DNA of 64,000 nt from JACJWR01 sp963842975 (GTDB taxonomy: Bacteria > Actinomycetota > Actinomycetes > S36-B12 > UBA10799): contig CAWJIH010000001.1 in the NCBI GenBank assembly GCA_963842975.1, positions 62,001-126,000 of the forward strand, given 5' to 3'. Both the position numbers and the translations under genes were made by a program. Below the pieces are notes generated by a model. It was not told the origin of the DNA and did not search any database. It saw only the letters and a list, made by a program, of their open reading frames with translations. Positions 7,457 through 15,927 of the stretch are shown piece after piece (the stretch's first letter is position 1; every line of letters begins with the position of its first letter).

Positions 7457-9013
7457 GTGCGTCGACGAATAGCAGCACTGCTGGCAGCAGTCGCGGCCGT
7501 CGTGGCCTTGGTGCTTGGTGGCGGTCTGGTGTCGGCAGGTGCGGCGGCTGCCGCGGCTGGCGCAGCGGATGTCGCCACAGCCGATGCGAGTGTCGCCACG
7601 ACTGCCACTGCGGTCTCGGAGCCGGGGTCCCGTGCTGCGGGGCCAGCTGCGGTCTCGGAGCCGGGGTCCCGTGCTGCGGGGCCAGCCGCCGTGTTGGCCG
7701 TGGAGGATCCTCCCGCCGAGCAAGTGGCACCGGTCGACGAATCGGCGCCAGCCGAAGGTGCGACACCCGACGAAGCAGGTGGCGACAGCGCCACCGAGGT
7801 CAAGGGCGTCATCACCGACCCGAACCGGGAGCCCATCGCCGGTGTCGAACTCGACGTCACCAACGCTGAGGACGTCGTTGACTCCCGCGGCGAGACTATT
7901 CCTGCCGGCGAGTTCGAAGCCGCTGTGCTCACGGGCGACGATGGCAGCTGGGCGGCACCCCTGCCCGGGGGCGGCCGCTACACGGTGACCATCGTGGTGG
8001 ACACCCTCCCCGAGGGCATCGGGTTGGCCGATCCGGATCAAGACTCCCGCACCGTGAACGTGCTGCCCGAGAAGTCGGCCACCGCACTGTTCCGCACTTC
8101 GGACGGCGAAACAGGCTCAGGCGGAAAGTCGACGCTGGACCGGGCGCTGCAGTTGACCGTCGACGGTTTGCTGTTCGGCCTGACCATCGCGCTGGCGGCC
8201 ATCGGCCTCTCGCTGATCTTCGGCACCACCGGGCTTACGAACTTCTCCCACGGCGAATTGGTGACGCTGGGCGCACTGACCACTTACTTCTTCTCCAGCG
8301 TGCTGGGCCTGCCCTTCCTGCTCGCAGCGGCATTGGCGGTGTTGACGTGCGGTCTGCTCGGCGGCGTGCAAGACAAACTGCTCTGGGGTCGACTGCGCAA
8401 ACGCGGCACCGGTGTGATCGCGATGCTCGTGGTGAGCATCGGATTCGGCATCCTGCTGCGCTACGTGTACCTGTTCTTCTTCGGCGGCAACACCCGCCAG
8501 TTCAACGCCTACGCGGGTCAGGCGGGCATTCAAATCGGCCCGGTGCTGATGACTCCGAAGTCGATGTTCGCATCCGTCGTCGCGGTGATCTTCTTGCTCG
8601 CCACTGCCTACTGGCTGCTGCGAACCCAGTCCGGAAAGGCCAGCCGAGCGATCTCGGACAACCCAGCACTCGCTAGCGCGTCCGGCATTGACGTCGAGAA
8701 GGTGATCAACCGGGTGTGGATCTACGGTGCCGGGCTCGCTGCCATCGCCGGCGTCATCTACAGCCTCAACAACGGAATCAACTGGTTCCAGGGCTTCCAG
8801 ATCCTGCTGCTGGTGTTCGCCGGCGTGGTGCTGGGTGGCCTGGGCACCGCGTTCGGTGCCATTGTGGGGTCGCTGATAGTCGGTGTGATGATCCAGGTTT
8901 CCACCCTGGTGGTGCCGCCGGAGTTGAAGAATGTCGGCGCCCTGCTCATCTTGATCATCATTCTTCTCTTCCGACCGCAGGGCATCCTCGGTCGTCGCGA
9001 GCGAGTCGGCTGA
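7457..9013 (+). CDS. livH: Branched-chain amino acid ABC permease LivH with extra secreted N-terminal domain
   Basis: 518 residues, far longer than the usual 290-300. Residues 1 to about 30 look like a signal peptide. Residues about 52-77 hold a 13-residue unit AVSEPGSRAAGPA repeated twice (39-bp DNA repeat). A beta-rich segment at about 115-205 (VKGVITDPNREPIAGVELDV ... GDDGSWAAPLPGGGRYTVTI) resembles carboxypeptidase-regulatory-like or SpaA-type domains. From about 225 the standard LivH permease begins, with IGLSLIFGTTGLTNFSHGE and the C-terminal FRPQGILGRRE. GTG 7457 is preceded by GGGAGGAGG and, further up, TATGCT. The permease assignment is firm. The role of the outer domain is unknown; docking of LivK or cell-wall contact are guesses. 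Confidence 0.9.
   Translation: MRRRIAALLAAVAAVVALVLGGGLVSAGAAAAAAGAADVATADASVATTATAVSEPGSRAAGPAAVSEPGSRAAGPAAVLAVEDPPAEQVAPVDESAPAEGATPDEAGGDSATEVKGVITDPNREPIAGVELDVTNAEDVVDSRGETIPAGEFEAAVLTGDDGSWAAPLPGGGRYTVTIVVDTLPEGIGLADPDQDSRTVNVLPEKSATALFRTSDGETGSGGKSTLDRALQLTVDGLLFGLTIALAAIGLSLIFGTTGLTNFSHGELVTLGALTTYFFSSVLGLPFLLAAALAVLTCGLLGGVQDKLLWGRLRKRGTGVIAMLVVSIGFGILLRYVYLFFFGGNTRQFNAYAGQAGIQIGPVLMTPKSMFASVVAVIFLLATAYWLLRTQSGKASRAISDNPALASASGIDVEKVINRVWIYGAGLAAIAGVIYSLNNGINWFQGFQILLLVFAGVVLGGLGTAFGAIVGSLIVGVMIQVSTLVVPPELKNVGALLILIIILLFRPQGILGRRERVG
7610..7687 (+). repeat. 39-bp direct repeat inside livH
   Basis: Two near-identical 39-bp units start at 7610 and 7649 (each begins GCGGTCTCGGAGCCGGGGTC). 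They encode the 13-residue unit AVSEPGSRAAGPA twice. Being a multiple of three, the duplication keeps the frame. It lies in the low-complexity linker between the signal peptide and the extra domain. Confidence 0.9.
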
Positions 9014-9027
9014 GGGAGGCGCGGATC

Positions 9028-10011
9028 ATGGATTGGGGAAATATTTTCAGCCAGTCGATCACCCAGGGTTTGGGTGTGCTGGCGGTCATCTACGCACTCG
9101 CCGCAATCGGCCTGAACGTCCACTTCGGCTACACCGGACTGCTCAACTTCGGCCAGGCCGGCTTCCTCGCGGTTGCCGCCTACGGGTTGGCCGTGACCAT
9201 CGTGGTGCTCGAACTCCCCCTGTTCATCGGCGTGGTGATCGGGCTGTTGGCCGCGGTTGTGCTCGCCTTGCTGCTGGGTATACCGACGCTGCGGTTGCGT
9301 GCCGATTACCTGGCAATCGTCACCATCGCAGCCGCAGAGATCATTCGACTGCTCGTACGTTCGGTGACCCTGCGCGAGGTGTTCGGCGGATCCGACGGCA
9401 TCAACGCGTTCGCCGGGGAGTTCTACTCCTACTCCCCCTACTCGGCGGGGCTCGCCTTCGGGCCGATCCAGTTCAGCCAAAACGATCTATGGGTCGTAAC
9501 CGTCGGGTGGGTCCTAGTGGCGCTCAGCGTGCTGCTGGTGTGGCTGCTCATGCGGTCGCCGTGGGGTCGAGTGATCAAGGCGATTCGGGAAGACGAAGAC
9601 GCCGTCCGCTCGTTGGGCAAAAACGTCTACTTCTACAAGATCCAGTCACTCATCATCGGTGGTGTGCTTGGGTCGCTGGGTGGATTCATCTTCGCCGTCG
9701 GCTTCCAGTCGGTGCAGCCCGACAGCTACGCCACGGACCTCACGTTCTTCGCCTACGCGGTGTTGATCCTCGGTGGCGCCGGCCGAGTGATGGGACCGGT
9801 GTTGGGCGCGGTGGTGTTCTGGTTCCTGCTGGTCTTCATCGATGGCACGCTGGCGCAGTTGGTGCAAAATGGCACCATCACCTTCATCCGCACCGACCAA
9901 GTGGGCCAGGTTCGCTACTGGATCCTAGGCCTGTCGCTCATGCTCTTGATGATCTATCGACCTCAAGGCATCCTCGGCGATAAGAAGGAGTTGGCCCTCG
10001 ATGCCCGATAA
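9028..10011 (+). CDS. livM: Branched-chain amino acid ABC permease LivM
   Basis: Inner-membrane permease of 327 residues. It shows the LivM motif AIGLNVHFGYTGLLNFGQAGF near the N-terminus and the conserved cytoplasmic loop SPWGRVIKAIREDEDAVRSLGKN, then the C-terminal MIYRPQGILGDKKE. The ATG at 9028 has GGGAGG 8-9 bases upstream, so the longer open frame reaching into livH is rejected. It begins 14 bases after livH and overlaps livG by 11 bases, so it is co-transcribed and probably coupled. Confidence 0.94.
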   Translation: MDWGNIFSQSITQGLGVLAVIYALAAIGLNVHFGYTGLLNFGQAGFLAVAAYGLAVTIVVLELPLFIGVVIGLLAAVVLALLLGIPTLRLRADYLAIVTIAAAEIIRLLVRSVTLREVFGGSDGINAFAGEFYSYSPYSAGLAFGPIQFSQNDLWVVTVGWVLVALSVLLVWLLMRSPWGRVIKAIREDEDAVRSLGKNVYFYKIQSLIIGGVLGSLGGFIFAVGFQSVQPDSYATDLTFFAYAVLILGGAGRVMGPVLGAVVFWFLLVFIDGTLAQLVQNGTITFIRTDQVGQVRYWILGLSLMLLMIYRPQGILGDKKELALDAR

Positions 10012-11008
10012 CGAAGAGCCCAAGCAGACGTCCGCCGCGTCCTCAGCCGCGCAGGATCACCTAGCGGTGGAACAGAACGTCATTGCCGAAGAACGTGCGC
10101 AGGCCGCGCACGCCATCCTCACCGGCGATCCCGCGGGCAAGCGCCAGGCGACGGCGGCCCTCGCGGATGTGCCCCACGAGCCAGGCGCACCCAAGCCGGA
10201 TCCCATCCTGATCGCCGACGGGATCGTCCGCCGATTCGGCGGCCTGGTGGCGGTCAACGTCGAACACGCCGAGATTCAGCGCGGATCGATCACCGCCCTG
10301 GTCGGGCCGAACGGTGCCGGCAAGACCACCTTCTTCAACCTGCTCACCGGATTTGACCAGCCCAACGAGGGGTCGTGGCAGTTCAACGGCATCGAACTCA
10401 AGGGCAAGGCCGCCTACAAGGTGGCGCGGCTCGGCATGGTGCGCACCTTCCAGCTGACCAAGGCACTGAGTCGGATGAAGGTGATCGACAACATGGCCCT
10501 CGGGGCCAAGGGCCAGAAGGGCGAGCGCTTCTGGGCCGCTGTGATTCCGGGGATCTGGCGCCGCCAGGAGCAGTCGATCGAGGCCAAGGCGGACGGTCTG
10601 CTGGCCAGATTCAAACTTGACACCAAGCGGGAAGACTTCGCCGGATCGCTGTCCGGGGGGCAGCGCAAGCTGCTGGAGATGGCCCGGGCGCTGATGTCCG
10701 ACCCGGATTTGGTGATGCTCGACGAGCCGATGGCTGGGGTGAACCCGGCACTGACCCAGTCCCTGCTCGGGCACATCATGGACTTGCGTGAGCAGGGTAT
10801 GACTGTGGTGTTCGTGGAACACGACATGGACGTGGTGCGCACGATTTCGGACTGGGTGATTGTGATGGGTCAAGGCCAGGTGATCGCCGAAGGGCCCCCC
10901 GAATCCGTGATGAGCAACCCGGCCGTGATCGATGCCTACCTTGGTGCCCACCACGACAAGGCCCTCACGGACACTGGCGAGTCGTTGTCCTTCACGGAAG
11001 CGGAGTAG
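10001..11008 (+). CDS. livG: Branched-chain amino acid ABC transporter ATP-binding protein LivG
   Basis: 335 residues. The Walker A motif is GPNGAGKTT, the signature LSGGQRK and Walker B VMLDEPMAG, followed by the switch region FVEHDMDVV. The first 65-70 residues are a polar Ala/Glu-rich extension (PKQTSAASSAAQDHLAVEQN) not found in ordinary LivG of about 255 residues; its role is unknown. It overlaps livM by 11 bases. Confidence 0.94.
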   Translation: MPDNEEPKQTSAASSAAQDHLAVEQNVIAEERAQAAHAILTGDPAGKRQATAALADVPHEPGAPKPDPILIADGIVRRFGGLVAVNVEHAEIQRGSITALVGPNGAGKTTFFNLLTGFDQPNEGSWQFNGIELKGKAAYKVARLGMVRTFQLTKALSRMKVIDNMALGAKGQKGERFWAAVIPGIWRRQEQSIEAKADGLLARFKLDTKREDFAGSLSGGQRKLLEMARALMSDPDLVMLDEPMAGVNPALTQSLLGHIMDLREQGMTVVFVEHDMDVVRTISDWVIVMGQGQVIAEGPPESVMSNPAVIDAYLGAHHDKALTDTGESLSFTEAE

Positions 11009-11011
11009 GCC

Positions 11012-11872
11012 ATGAGCGTTTCCCCCGACAATCCTGCCGAGTTCGAGCGCGAGATCGACCTCGACGCCCAGCAGCGAGGCGGCCACCACTACCCGCACGG
11101 CGAGGCAGGCACCGAGCACATCGACCGGTCCGAGCACCTCGACAGTGCCGACGGTGCGGTGGTCCGGATGGACGAGATCGTGGCCGGCTACATTCCCGGG
11201 GTCAACATCATCAATGGTGCGGATCTGTATGCCCAGTCCGGTGAGTTGGTGGGCATCATTGGGCCAAACGGCGCGGGCAAGTCCACCCTGCTCAAGGCGC
11301 TGTTTGGCCTGGTCAAGGTGCGTTCGGGCACAGTGACGCTGAACGGTGACGACATCACGAACATGCGCGCAGACCAGTTGGTGGCGCGCGGGATCGGCTT
11401 CGTCCCCCAGACGAACAACGTGTTTCCGTCGTTGACGATCGAAGAGAACCTGCAGATGGGTTGCTTCCAGCGGCCGGGCGCCTTCGCTGAGCGATTCGAG
11501 TTCGTATCCGGACTGTTCCCGGCGTTGGCCGACCGGCGCAAGCAACGCGCCGGAAGCCTCTCCGGTGGTGAGCGGCAAATGGTGGCCATGGGTCGCGCGC
11601 TCATGATGGATCCGGCGGTGCTTTTGCTGGACGAGCCCAGCGCGGGACTCTCCCCGGTGTTGACCGACGAGGCGTTTGTTCGGGTCAAGGAGATCAACAA
11701 GGCCGGTGTCACGGTGGTGATGGTGGAGCAGAACGCGGCGCGCTGCCTGCAGATCGTGGACCGTGGGTACGTGCTTGACCAGGGGCGCAATGCCTACACC
11801 GGTTCCGGCCGGGACCTGGCGAACGATCCCAAGGTGATTGAGCTGTACCTGGGGACGTTGGCGAAGGCCTGA
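11012..11872 (+). CDS. livF: Branched-chain amino acid ABC transporter ATP-binding protein LivF
   Basis: 286 residues. The Walker A motif is GPNGAGKST, the signature LSGGERQM and Walker B LLLDEPSAGLSP, with the LivF-type switch MVEQNAARCL. Residues 1 to about 48 form a His/Glu/Asp-rich extension (QQRGGHHYPHGEAGTEHIDR), unusual for LivF and possibly metal-binding. It starts 3 bases after livG. No substrate-binding gene follows on this strand; livK is 1.9 kb away and convergent. Confidence 0.94.
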   Translation: MSVSPDNPAEFEREIDLDAQQRGGHHYPHGEAGTEHIDRSEHLDSADGAVVRMDEIVAGYIPGVNIINGADLYAQSGELVGIIGPNGAGKSTLLKALFGLVKVRSGTVTLNGDDITNMRADQLVARGIGFVPQTNNVFPSLTIEENLQMGCFQRPGAFAERFEFVSGLFPALADRRKQRAGSLSGGERQMVAMGRALMMDPAVLLLDEPSAGLSPVLTDEAFVRVKEINKAGVTVVMVEQNAARCLQIVDRGYVLDQGRNAYTGSGRDLANDPKVIELYLGTLAKA

Positions 11873-12422
11873 AGCCGAGCCGGTCCCGCGGCCCTTCGCC
11901 TGCGCCTGCGCCCCTGCGCGCCCGTTCCCCTGCGCGCCCGTTCGCCCCTGCGCGCGTGGCCCGTTCGCCCCTGCGCGGTGGAGCGTCCCGGCGAACTAAG
12001 TGGCGGTAGTCGCGGAAAGTGCGGACTCCGGAGGACTCGACGTTCGCCGGGACGCTCCACCGCTTTGGGGCTCCGTTCAGCCCGCGCCCGGACGCTCCAC
12101 CGCTTCGGGGCGCCGTGCTGCCGCGCCGAGCTTCCACCGCTTCGGGGCGCCGTTCAGCCCGCGCCCGGACGCTCCACCGCTTTGGGGCGAGGTTCAGGTA
12201 GTGGGGTGCCCTGGAGCGAGGCTCAATCCCGACGAACCTCCAATCCTCCATAATCGTCCCCTTTGCGCACCCTCCGTCACTTAGTTCGTCGGGATTGAGC
12301 AACGCGAAAGGGCACCCGACCACCGATGGCGGTCCCGCGCACCGAAACGCGTCCCAAACTGAGGTTTATCCCGCTCCCAAACGCCGATAAACCTCAGTAA
12401 GCAGCGCAACTGTCGAGCGCCC
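11873..12422. repeat. Palindrome- and repeat-rich intergenic region
   Basis: I see no gene in these 550 bp. Contents: a GC-rich patch with repeated CGTTCGCCCCTGCGCG-like words (11895-11978); a perfect 22-bp inverted repeat (11975-11996 with 12042-12063); four tandem units of about 38-40 bp starting with (G)ACGCTCCACCGCTT (12051-12190); a perfect 17-bp inverted repeat GCTCAATCCCGACGAAC (12221-12237 with 12284-12300), with weaker matches beyond it to about 12201 and 12320; and a 13-bp inverted repeat ACTGAGGTTTATC (12358-12370 with 12386-12398). CGAACTAAGTG near 11992 is also the inverse of CACTTAGTTCG near 12278, so the outer pieces are nested. The first hairpin could end the liv transcript. 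Confidence 0.85.
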
Positions 12423-13460
12423 TCAGCCGCGCCAGCCACCGGCACTCAGACGCGAGGCAATGTTTGCCAATACCGCCGCCGGACGAAACATCATGTCTGC
12501 TGCCCGCCAATGCACCGCGCTGATACCAATGGACAGCAGAAAGTGATGGCGATCAGCCTCCCGCACCAACACACCATCGTCATGGCCGAAAGTCCCGTCG
12601 TATTTGATCTTCCCGTGGCACTCCCCTGCAACGCGGAACTCCTCCCACCAGAAGTCCACGAAGACTCCTTTGCCGGATCCCTGAACGAACTCGTGCTGGC
12701 AGTCAGGAACTGGCAGTCCTGCCTCCACAATTCGGCCGAAGGAGACGGACTCCGCTGGCGATTCCCGACGAGGATCCGTTAACTGCAGGGCTCGGCTGAC
12801 CCGACGTTGGCTGTGTGCCCGCGCGACTTGGGCCTCTCGTAGGGGTCGAAGGGCCCTTTCGAGCACTTGGGGATTGACTTTGCCGCGTAGATCTCTTGAC
12901 ACCACGTAGCCCAAAGCAGCCTGTCGTGCGACGTGATCGGTGGCCATCAAAGCCTCCGTCAGCGGCAGTTCGGAAGCCAAGTCAAGTGCGGTGCGAGCCG
13001 GCGTCGTGAGTCGCAACCCACCCACGTCGTTCTCATGCTCGGTCACGACGTCTGGCGGCAACTTCCGCAGCACCACGCGCGGCTCGCTTTCGCTGCGACG
13101 TCCAGGGGCGGGCGGACGGGTGAACACCGGCGGTGCTTCGGCAACCTCCGCACGATTCAGCAGCGGCAGTTCGTGCGCTAGAGCGGCAGTTCCGTGGCTG
13201 GCGATCAGATCGCCGCGAGCCATCTGCACTGCCGTGGCGTTGACAATGTGACGCTGAACATCGTCAGTTGGAACCAGATCGGCAGCCAGATAGACACCTC
13301 GATGCATCCGCACCACCTCACCGCGCGATACCGCCCGTCGCAGGACGTCCGGCGCAACACCGACATCGTTGGCACGAAACAGGACTTCCGGTGGTGTCCA
13401 ACTGCGTCTCCCCATGCCCACAAGCATCACGGAAATCGGCAAATCGGCCGAAGTCGTCAT
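12423..13460 (-). CDS. AbiEi-like / DUF559-type protein
   Basis: 345 residues. The N-terminal third resembles the AbiEi-type winged-helix antitoxin domain of actinobacterial proteins (DVLRRAVSRGEVVRMHRGVYLAADL, then LIASHGTAALAHELPLL). The C-terminal part (PESVSFGRIVEAGLPVPDCQHEF ... VFVDFWWEEFRVAGECHGKIKYD ... READRHHFLLSIGISAVHW) resembles the DUF559 endonuclease-like fold, with acidic residues (D of VDFWW, E of AGECHGK) in the expected places. No toxin partner lies beside it. ATG 13460 is used; ATG 13415 is an alternative. It stands alone between convergent liv genes and is bracketed by copies of a GATAAACCTCAGT motif. Function unknown. Confidence 0.6.
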   Translation of the reverse strand: MTTSADLPISVMLVGMGRRSWTPPEVLFRANDVGVAPDVLRRAVSRGEVVRMHRGVYLAADLVPTDDVQRHIVNATAVQMARGDLIASHGTAALAHELPLLNRAEVAEAPPVFTRPPAPGRRSESEPRVVLRKLPPDVVTEHENDVGGLRLTTPARTALDLASELPLTEALMATDHVARQAALGYVVSRDLRGKVNPQVLERALRPLREAQVARAHSQRRVSRALQLTDPRRESPAESVSFGRIVEAGLPVPDCQHEFVQGSGKGVFVDFWWEEFRVAGECHGKIKYDGTFGHDDGVLVREADRHHFLLSIGISAVHWRAADMMFRPAAVLANIASRLSAGGWRG

Positions 13461-13702
13461 CCACAGACCCCTGACGAGGGGACACTCAGGGACCGCTACC
13501 TAGCGGCCGTTGTGTCGGCTCCGTCAACGTCGATCGAAGTGCGCCCCAAAGTGAGTGCTATCGCTCGCCAGGACGCTGATAAACCTCAGTTTCGAGCGCA
13601 ATCGCGCGAACCCCCTCTCCGACCCCGGCCAAACACAGAGTGAGCACGGCATTGCCCGCGGATTCGGACACCAAATCGGAGATCCCACCCACAAACCACA
13701 AC
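13461..13702. other. Intergenic stretch with second GATAAACCTCAGT motif
   Basis: No gene is seen in this stretch. The one notable element is ACGCTGATAAACCTCAGT at 13573-13590, which matches 12381-12398 on the other side of the DUF559-like gene with one mismatch in 18. Confidence 0.5.
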
Positions 13703-13734
13703 GAGGGGTCCCGCCGCTAGCGGCGGGACCCCTC
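13703..13734 (-). terminator. Perfect 32-base palindrome after livK
   Basis: A 32-nt perfect palindrome (outer arm GAGGGGTCCCGCCGC, centre TA) lies 38 bases after the livK stop. It would form a very stable hairpin but has no strong U-tract. It is the likely end of the livK transcript and may also stop reads from the other direction. Confidence 0.7.
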
Positions 13735-13772
13735 GCGGGCACTACAGAACTGCGGACCTGCGGAACTACCGA

Positions 13773-15062
13773 CTAGCTCGCAGCCGGAACGTCAGCCACG
13801 ACAGTGTCCTGGCGGGTGTTCTGGTTGTCGGCACCGAACACGTACACGCCCATGGCGGCACGGGCCGGGTCACCGTTGTCGTCGAGGTTGATCGGGCCGG
13901 ACTGGCCTTCGTAGTTGATGTCCTTGCCCTCTTCGAGCAGCGTCTTGCAAGCCTCGAACGACTCGCAAATCTCGCCCTCGTCGTTCTGACCACTGACCGA
14001 GGCGATGTTCGCGGCGATGGAGGCACCCGAGTCATCGCCGGCCTGGATTGCAGCCAGCGCGATCAGCACCACGGCGTCGTATGACTCCGCGGCGTAGGAG
14101 TAGTCGACCAGGTTGGGGTCGGTCTCCAGCAGCGAGGCCTGGAACTCGTCGGACGGGGCGGCGCCGGGCAGCGTGCCCTTCACACCCTCCATGATGCCGT
14201 CGGGCAGGCCCTCGGCAAGCGTGTTGGAGAGGTTGCCATCCACCAGGTACAACTGGGTGTCCTGCGGCCCCACACCCTGCTTGATCAGTTCCTGCAGGAT
14301 CTTCTTCGACTCGTCGAAGCCGATCAGCACGATTCCGTCAGGGTTGGTGGCGGCGCACTGGCCGACCTCAGCCTCGAAGGACGCGGCCTTGGGGTCGTAG
14401 ATGATGGTCTCGGTCACTTCACCGCCGTTGTCGGTGAATACGGTCTCCACGACGTTGGCGAGACCTTCGCCGTAGGCGTCCTGCAGCGCGAGGATGCAGA
14501 TGCTCTGGTTTCCGTCGGAAAGTGCCTGGTCGGCGAGGACCTGGCCCTGCAGGGTGTCCGGCGGGGCGGTGCGGGAGTACAGGCCCTGGTCGGGGTAGGT
14601 GGTCAGTTCGGTGGAGGTGTTGGCGGGCGACACCATGGCCACACCGGAGCTGGTCACCTTGTCGATGACGGTGAGGGTCACCGAGCTGGACGCGGCACCA
14701 ACGATGGCGTCGGCGCCCTGCGAGATCAGACGGTCGACCGTCTGGGCAGCGATGTTGGTGGAGGTGTCACCGGAGTCACCGTCGATGATCTCCACGTCGC
14801 CACCGTTGACCCCGCCAGCGGCGTTGATCTCTTGCGCGGCGAGGTTCACACCGGCGAACTCGGGCGGCCCGAGGAATGCCAGCGAACCGGTCTGCGGAAG
14901 CAGGGTGCCGATGACGAGGCTGCCATTGCCTTCCGCGGCGGGGGCCGACGCTGCGTCGGTCGCTTCCGAGCTGGTGTCACTGCTGTCGCTGCTGCACGCC
15001 GCAAGGGCGAGGCCGAGTGCGCTAAGCATCACGGCCGAACGCACAACTTTGGATCGAACCAT
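13773..15062 (-). CDS. livK: Branched-chain amino acid substrate-binding lipoprotein LivK
   Basis: 429 residues. A lipoprotein signal peptide ends in LALAAC, so the protein is anchored to the outer face of the membrane. The mature part has the type I periplasmic-binding fold of the LivJ/LivK family (GTLLPQTGSLAFLGPPEFAGVNLAAQEINAAGGVNG; VSPANTSTELT; YDAVVLIALA). ATG 15062 has TAGGAG about 8 bases upstream; the longer frame to 15149 is rejected. It should feed LivHMGF, although it is transcribed separately and convergently. Confidence 0.93.
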   Translation of the reverse strand: MVRSKVVRSAVMLSALGLALAACSSDSSDTSSEATDAASAPAAEGNGSLVIGTLLPQTGSLAFLGPPEFAGVNLAAQEINAAGGVNGGDVEIIDGDSGDTSTNIAAQTVDRLISQGADAIVGAASSSVTLTVIDKVTSSGVAMVSPANTSTELTTYPDQGLYSRTAPPDTLQGQVLADQALSDGNQSICILALQDAYGEGLANVVETVFTDNGGEVTETIIYDPKAASFEAEVGQCAATNPDGIVLIGFDESKKILQELIKQGVGPQDTQLYLVDGNLSNTLAEGLPDGIMEGVKGTLPGAAPSDEFQASLLETDPNLVDYSYAAESYDAVVLIALAAIQAGDDSGASIAANIASVSGQNDEGEICESFEACKTLLEEGKDINYEGQSGPINLDDNGDPARAAMGVYVFGADNQNTRQDTVVADVPAAS

Positions 15063-15214
15063 ATGTGTGTCTCCTACGTGTGAGGGTTCCATGCCTGCCA
15101 TGGAATTCCGCTGTCGGTGGTCAGCGGCTGGCCTGAACCTAGCCCACAATCGGAATACGTCAGACAGCGGCTACCGGCGTGTCGGGATTCCCCGCACAAC
15201 CCGGGCCGCCGTGA

Positions 15215-15793
15215 TCAATCCGTGACCTGATCTGAGCCCAGCAATGCCTCTGCGACGACTGCCATTGAGGTGCGCTGATCCATCGCGGTGCGTTGCAGCC
15301 AGCGGTAGGCGCGTTCGTCGTCGAAACCGTGTCTGGCCTGCAGCAGGGCCTTGGCGCGGTCGATGAATTTGCGCGCGGCCAGGGCCTGATTCAGCGATTC
15401 GACTTGCGCGTTGAGCGCCGCGATTTCCTTCGCCTTGGCCAACGCGAGTTCAATCGCCGGCACCAGGTCCGAGGGGGCCACAGGCTTCACCACATAGCCG
15501 GTGGCGCCGGCATCCCGGGCGCGTTCGATGAGATCGCGCTGGCTGAAGGCGGTGAGCATCACGACCGCACAGTGGTGCTCGGCGGTGATGAGTTCCGCCG
15601 CCGTGACGCCGTCCATCACCGGCATCCGAATGTCGAGCAGCACCACGTCGGGCTTTGTCTGACGAGCCAACTCCACTGCAGCTTCCCCGGTGGCAGCCTG
15701 CCCCACCACTTCGTAACCGGATTCGGCGAGCATCTCCACCAAATCCAGCCGAATCAGCGCCTCATCCTCGGCAACCACCACACGAATCGCCAT
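15215..15793 (-). CDS. pdtaR: ANTAR-domain response regulator (PdtaR/AmiR family)
   Basis: 192 residues. The receiver domain has the acidic pair E9-D10, the phosphoacceptor D54 in VLLDIRMP and the K of VVKPVAPSDL. A coiled-coil link leads to the C-terminal ANTAR RNA-binding domain (RKFIDRAKALLQARHGFDDERAYRWLQRTAMDQRTSMAVVAEALL). Family members act as antiterminators or RNA binders. In mycobacteria the homologue PdtaR is encoded near polA. ATG 15793 follows TACCCT by six bases, a leaderless pattern. The partner kinase is not in this window. Confidence 0.9.
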   Translation of the reverse strand: MAIRVVVAEDEALIRLDLVEMLAESGYEVVGQAATGEAAVELARQTKPDVVLLDIRMPVMDGVTAAELITAEHHCAVVMLTAFSQRDLIERARDAGATGYVVKPVAPSDLVPAIELALAKAKEIAALNAQVESLNQALAARKFIDRAKALLQARHGFDDERAYRWLQRTAMDQRTSMAVVAEALLGSDQVTD

Positions 15794-15850
15794 ATCGCAA
15801 GGGTAGTCGCACACACCGAAACGCACGCCCGGTACGCTAAAGCGATTGCC

Positions 15851-15927
15851 GCCCCTGTAGACCAACCGGCAGAGTCACGGGTCTCAAAATCCCGCCAGTG
15901 TGGGTTCGAATCCCACCGGGGGCACCA
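15851..15927 (+). tRNA. tRNA with CAA anticodon (Leu by codon), short variable loop
   Basis: A cloverleaf can be drawn by hand: acceptor GCCCCTG with CGGGGGC (one U-G pair), a three-pair D stem GAC/GTC, an anticodon arm CGGGT-CTCAAAA-TCCCG with anticodon CAA at 15885-15887, a five-base variable loop CCAGT, the T arm GTGGG-TTCGAAT-CCCAC, discriminator A and an encoded CCA. CAA reads the Leu codon UUG. Normal bacterial tRNA-Leu is class II with a long variable arm, which is absent here, and the last anticodon-stem pair is a U-U mismatch. Identity is therefore by anticodon only. Confidence 0.8.

Noticed and set aside
10061..11578. Open frame of about 500 codons opposite livG and livF
   Set aside because: Antisense shadow; no recognisable domain, and both ABC genes are certain.
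11975..12320. Insertion sequence
   Set aside because: Inverted repeats are present but there is no transposase frame and no clear target duplication.
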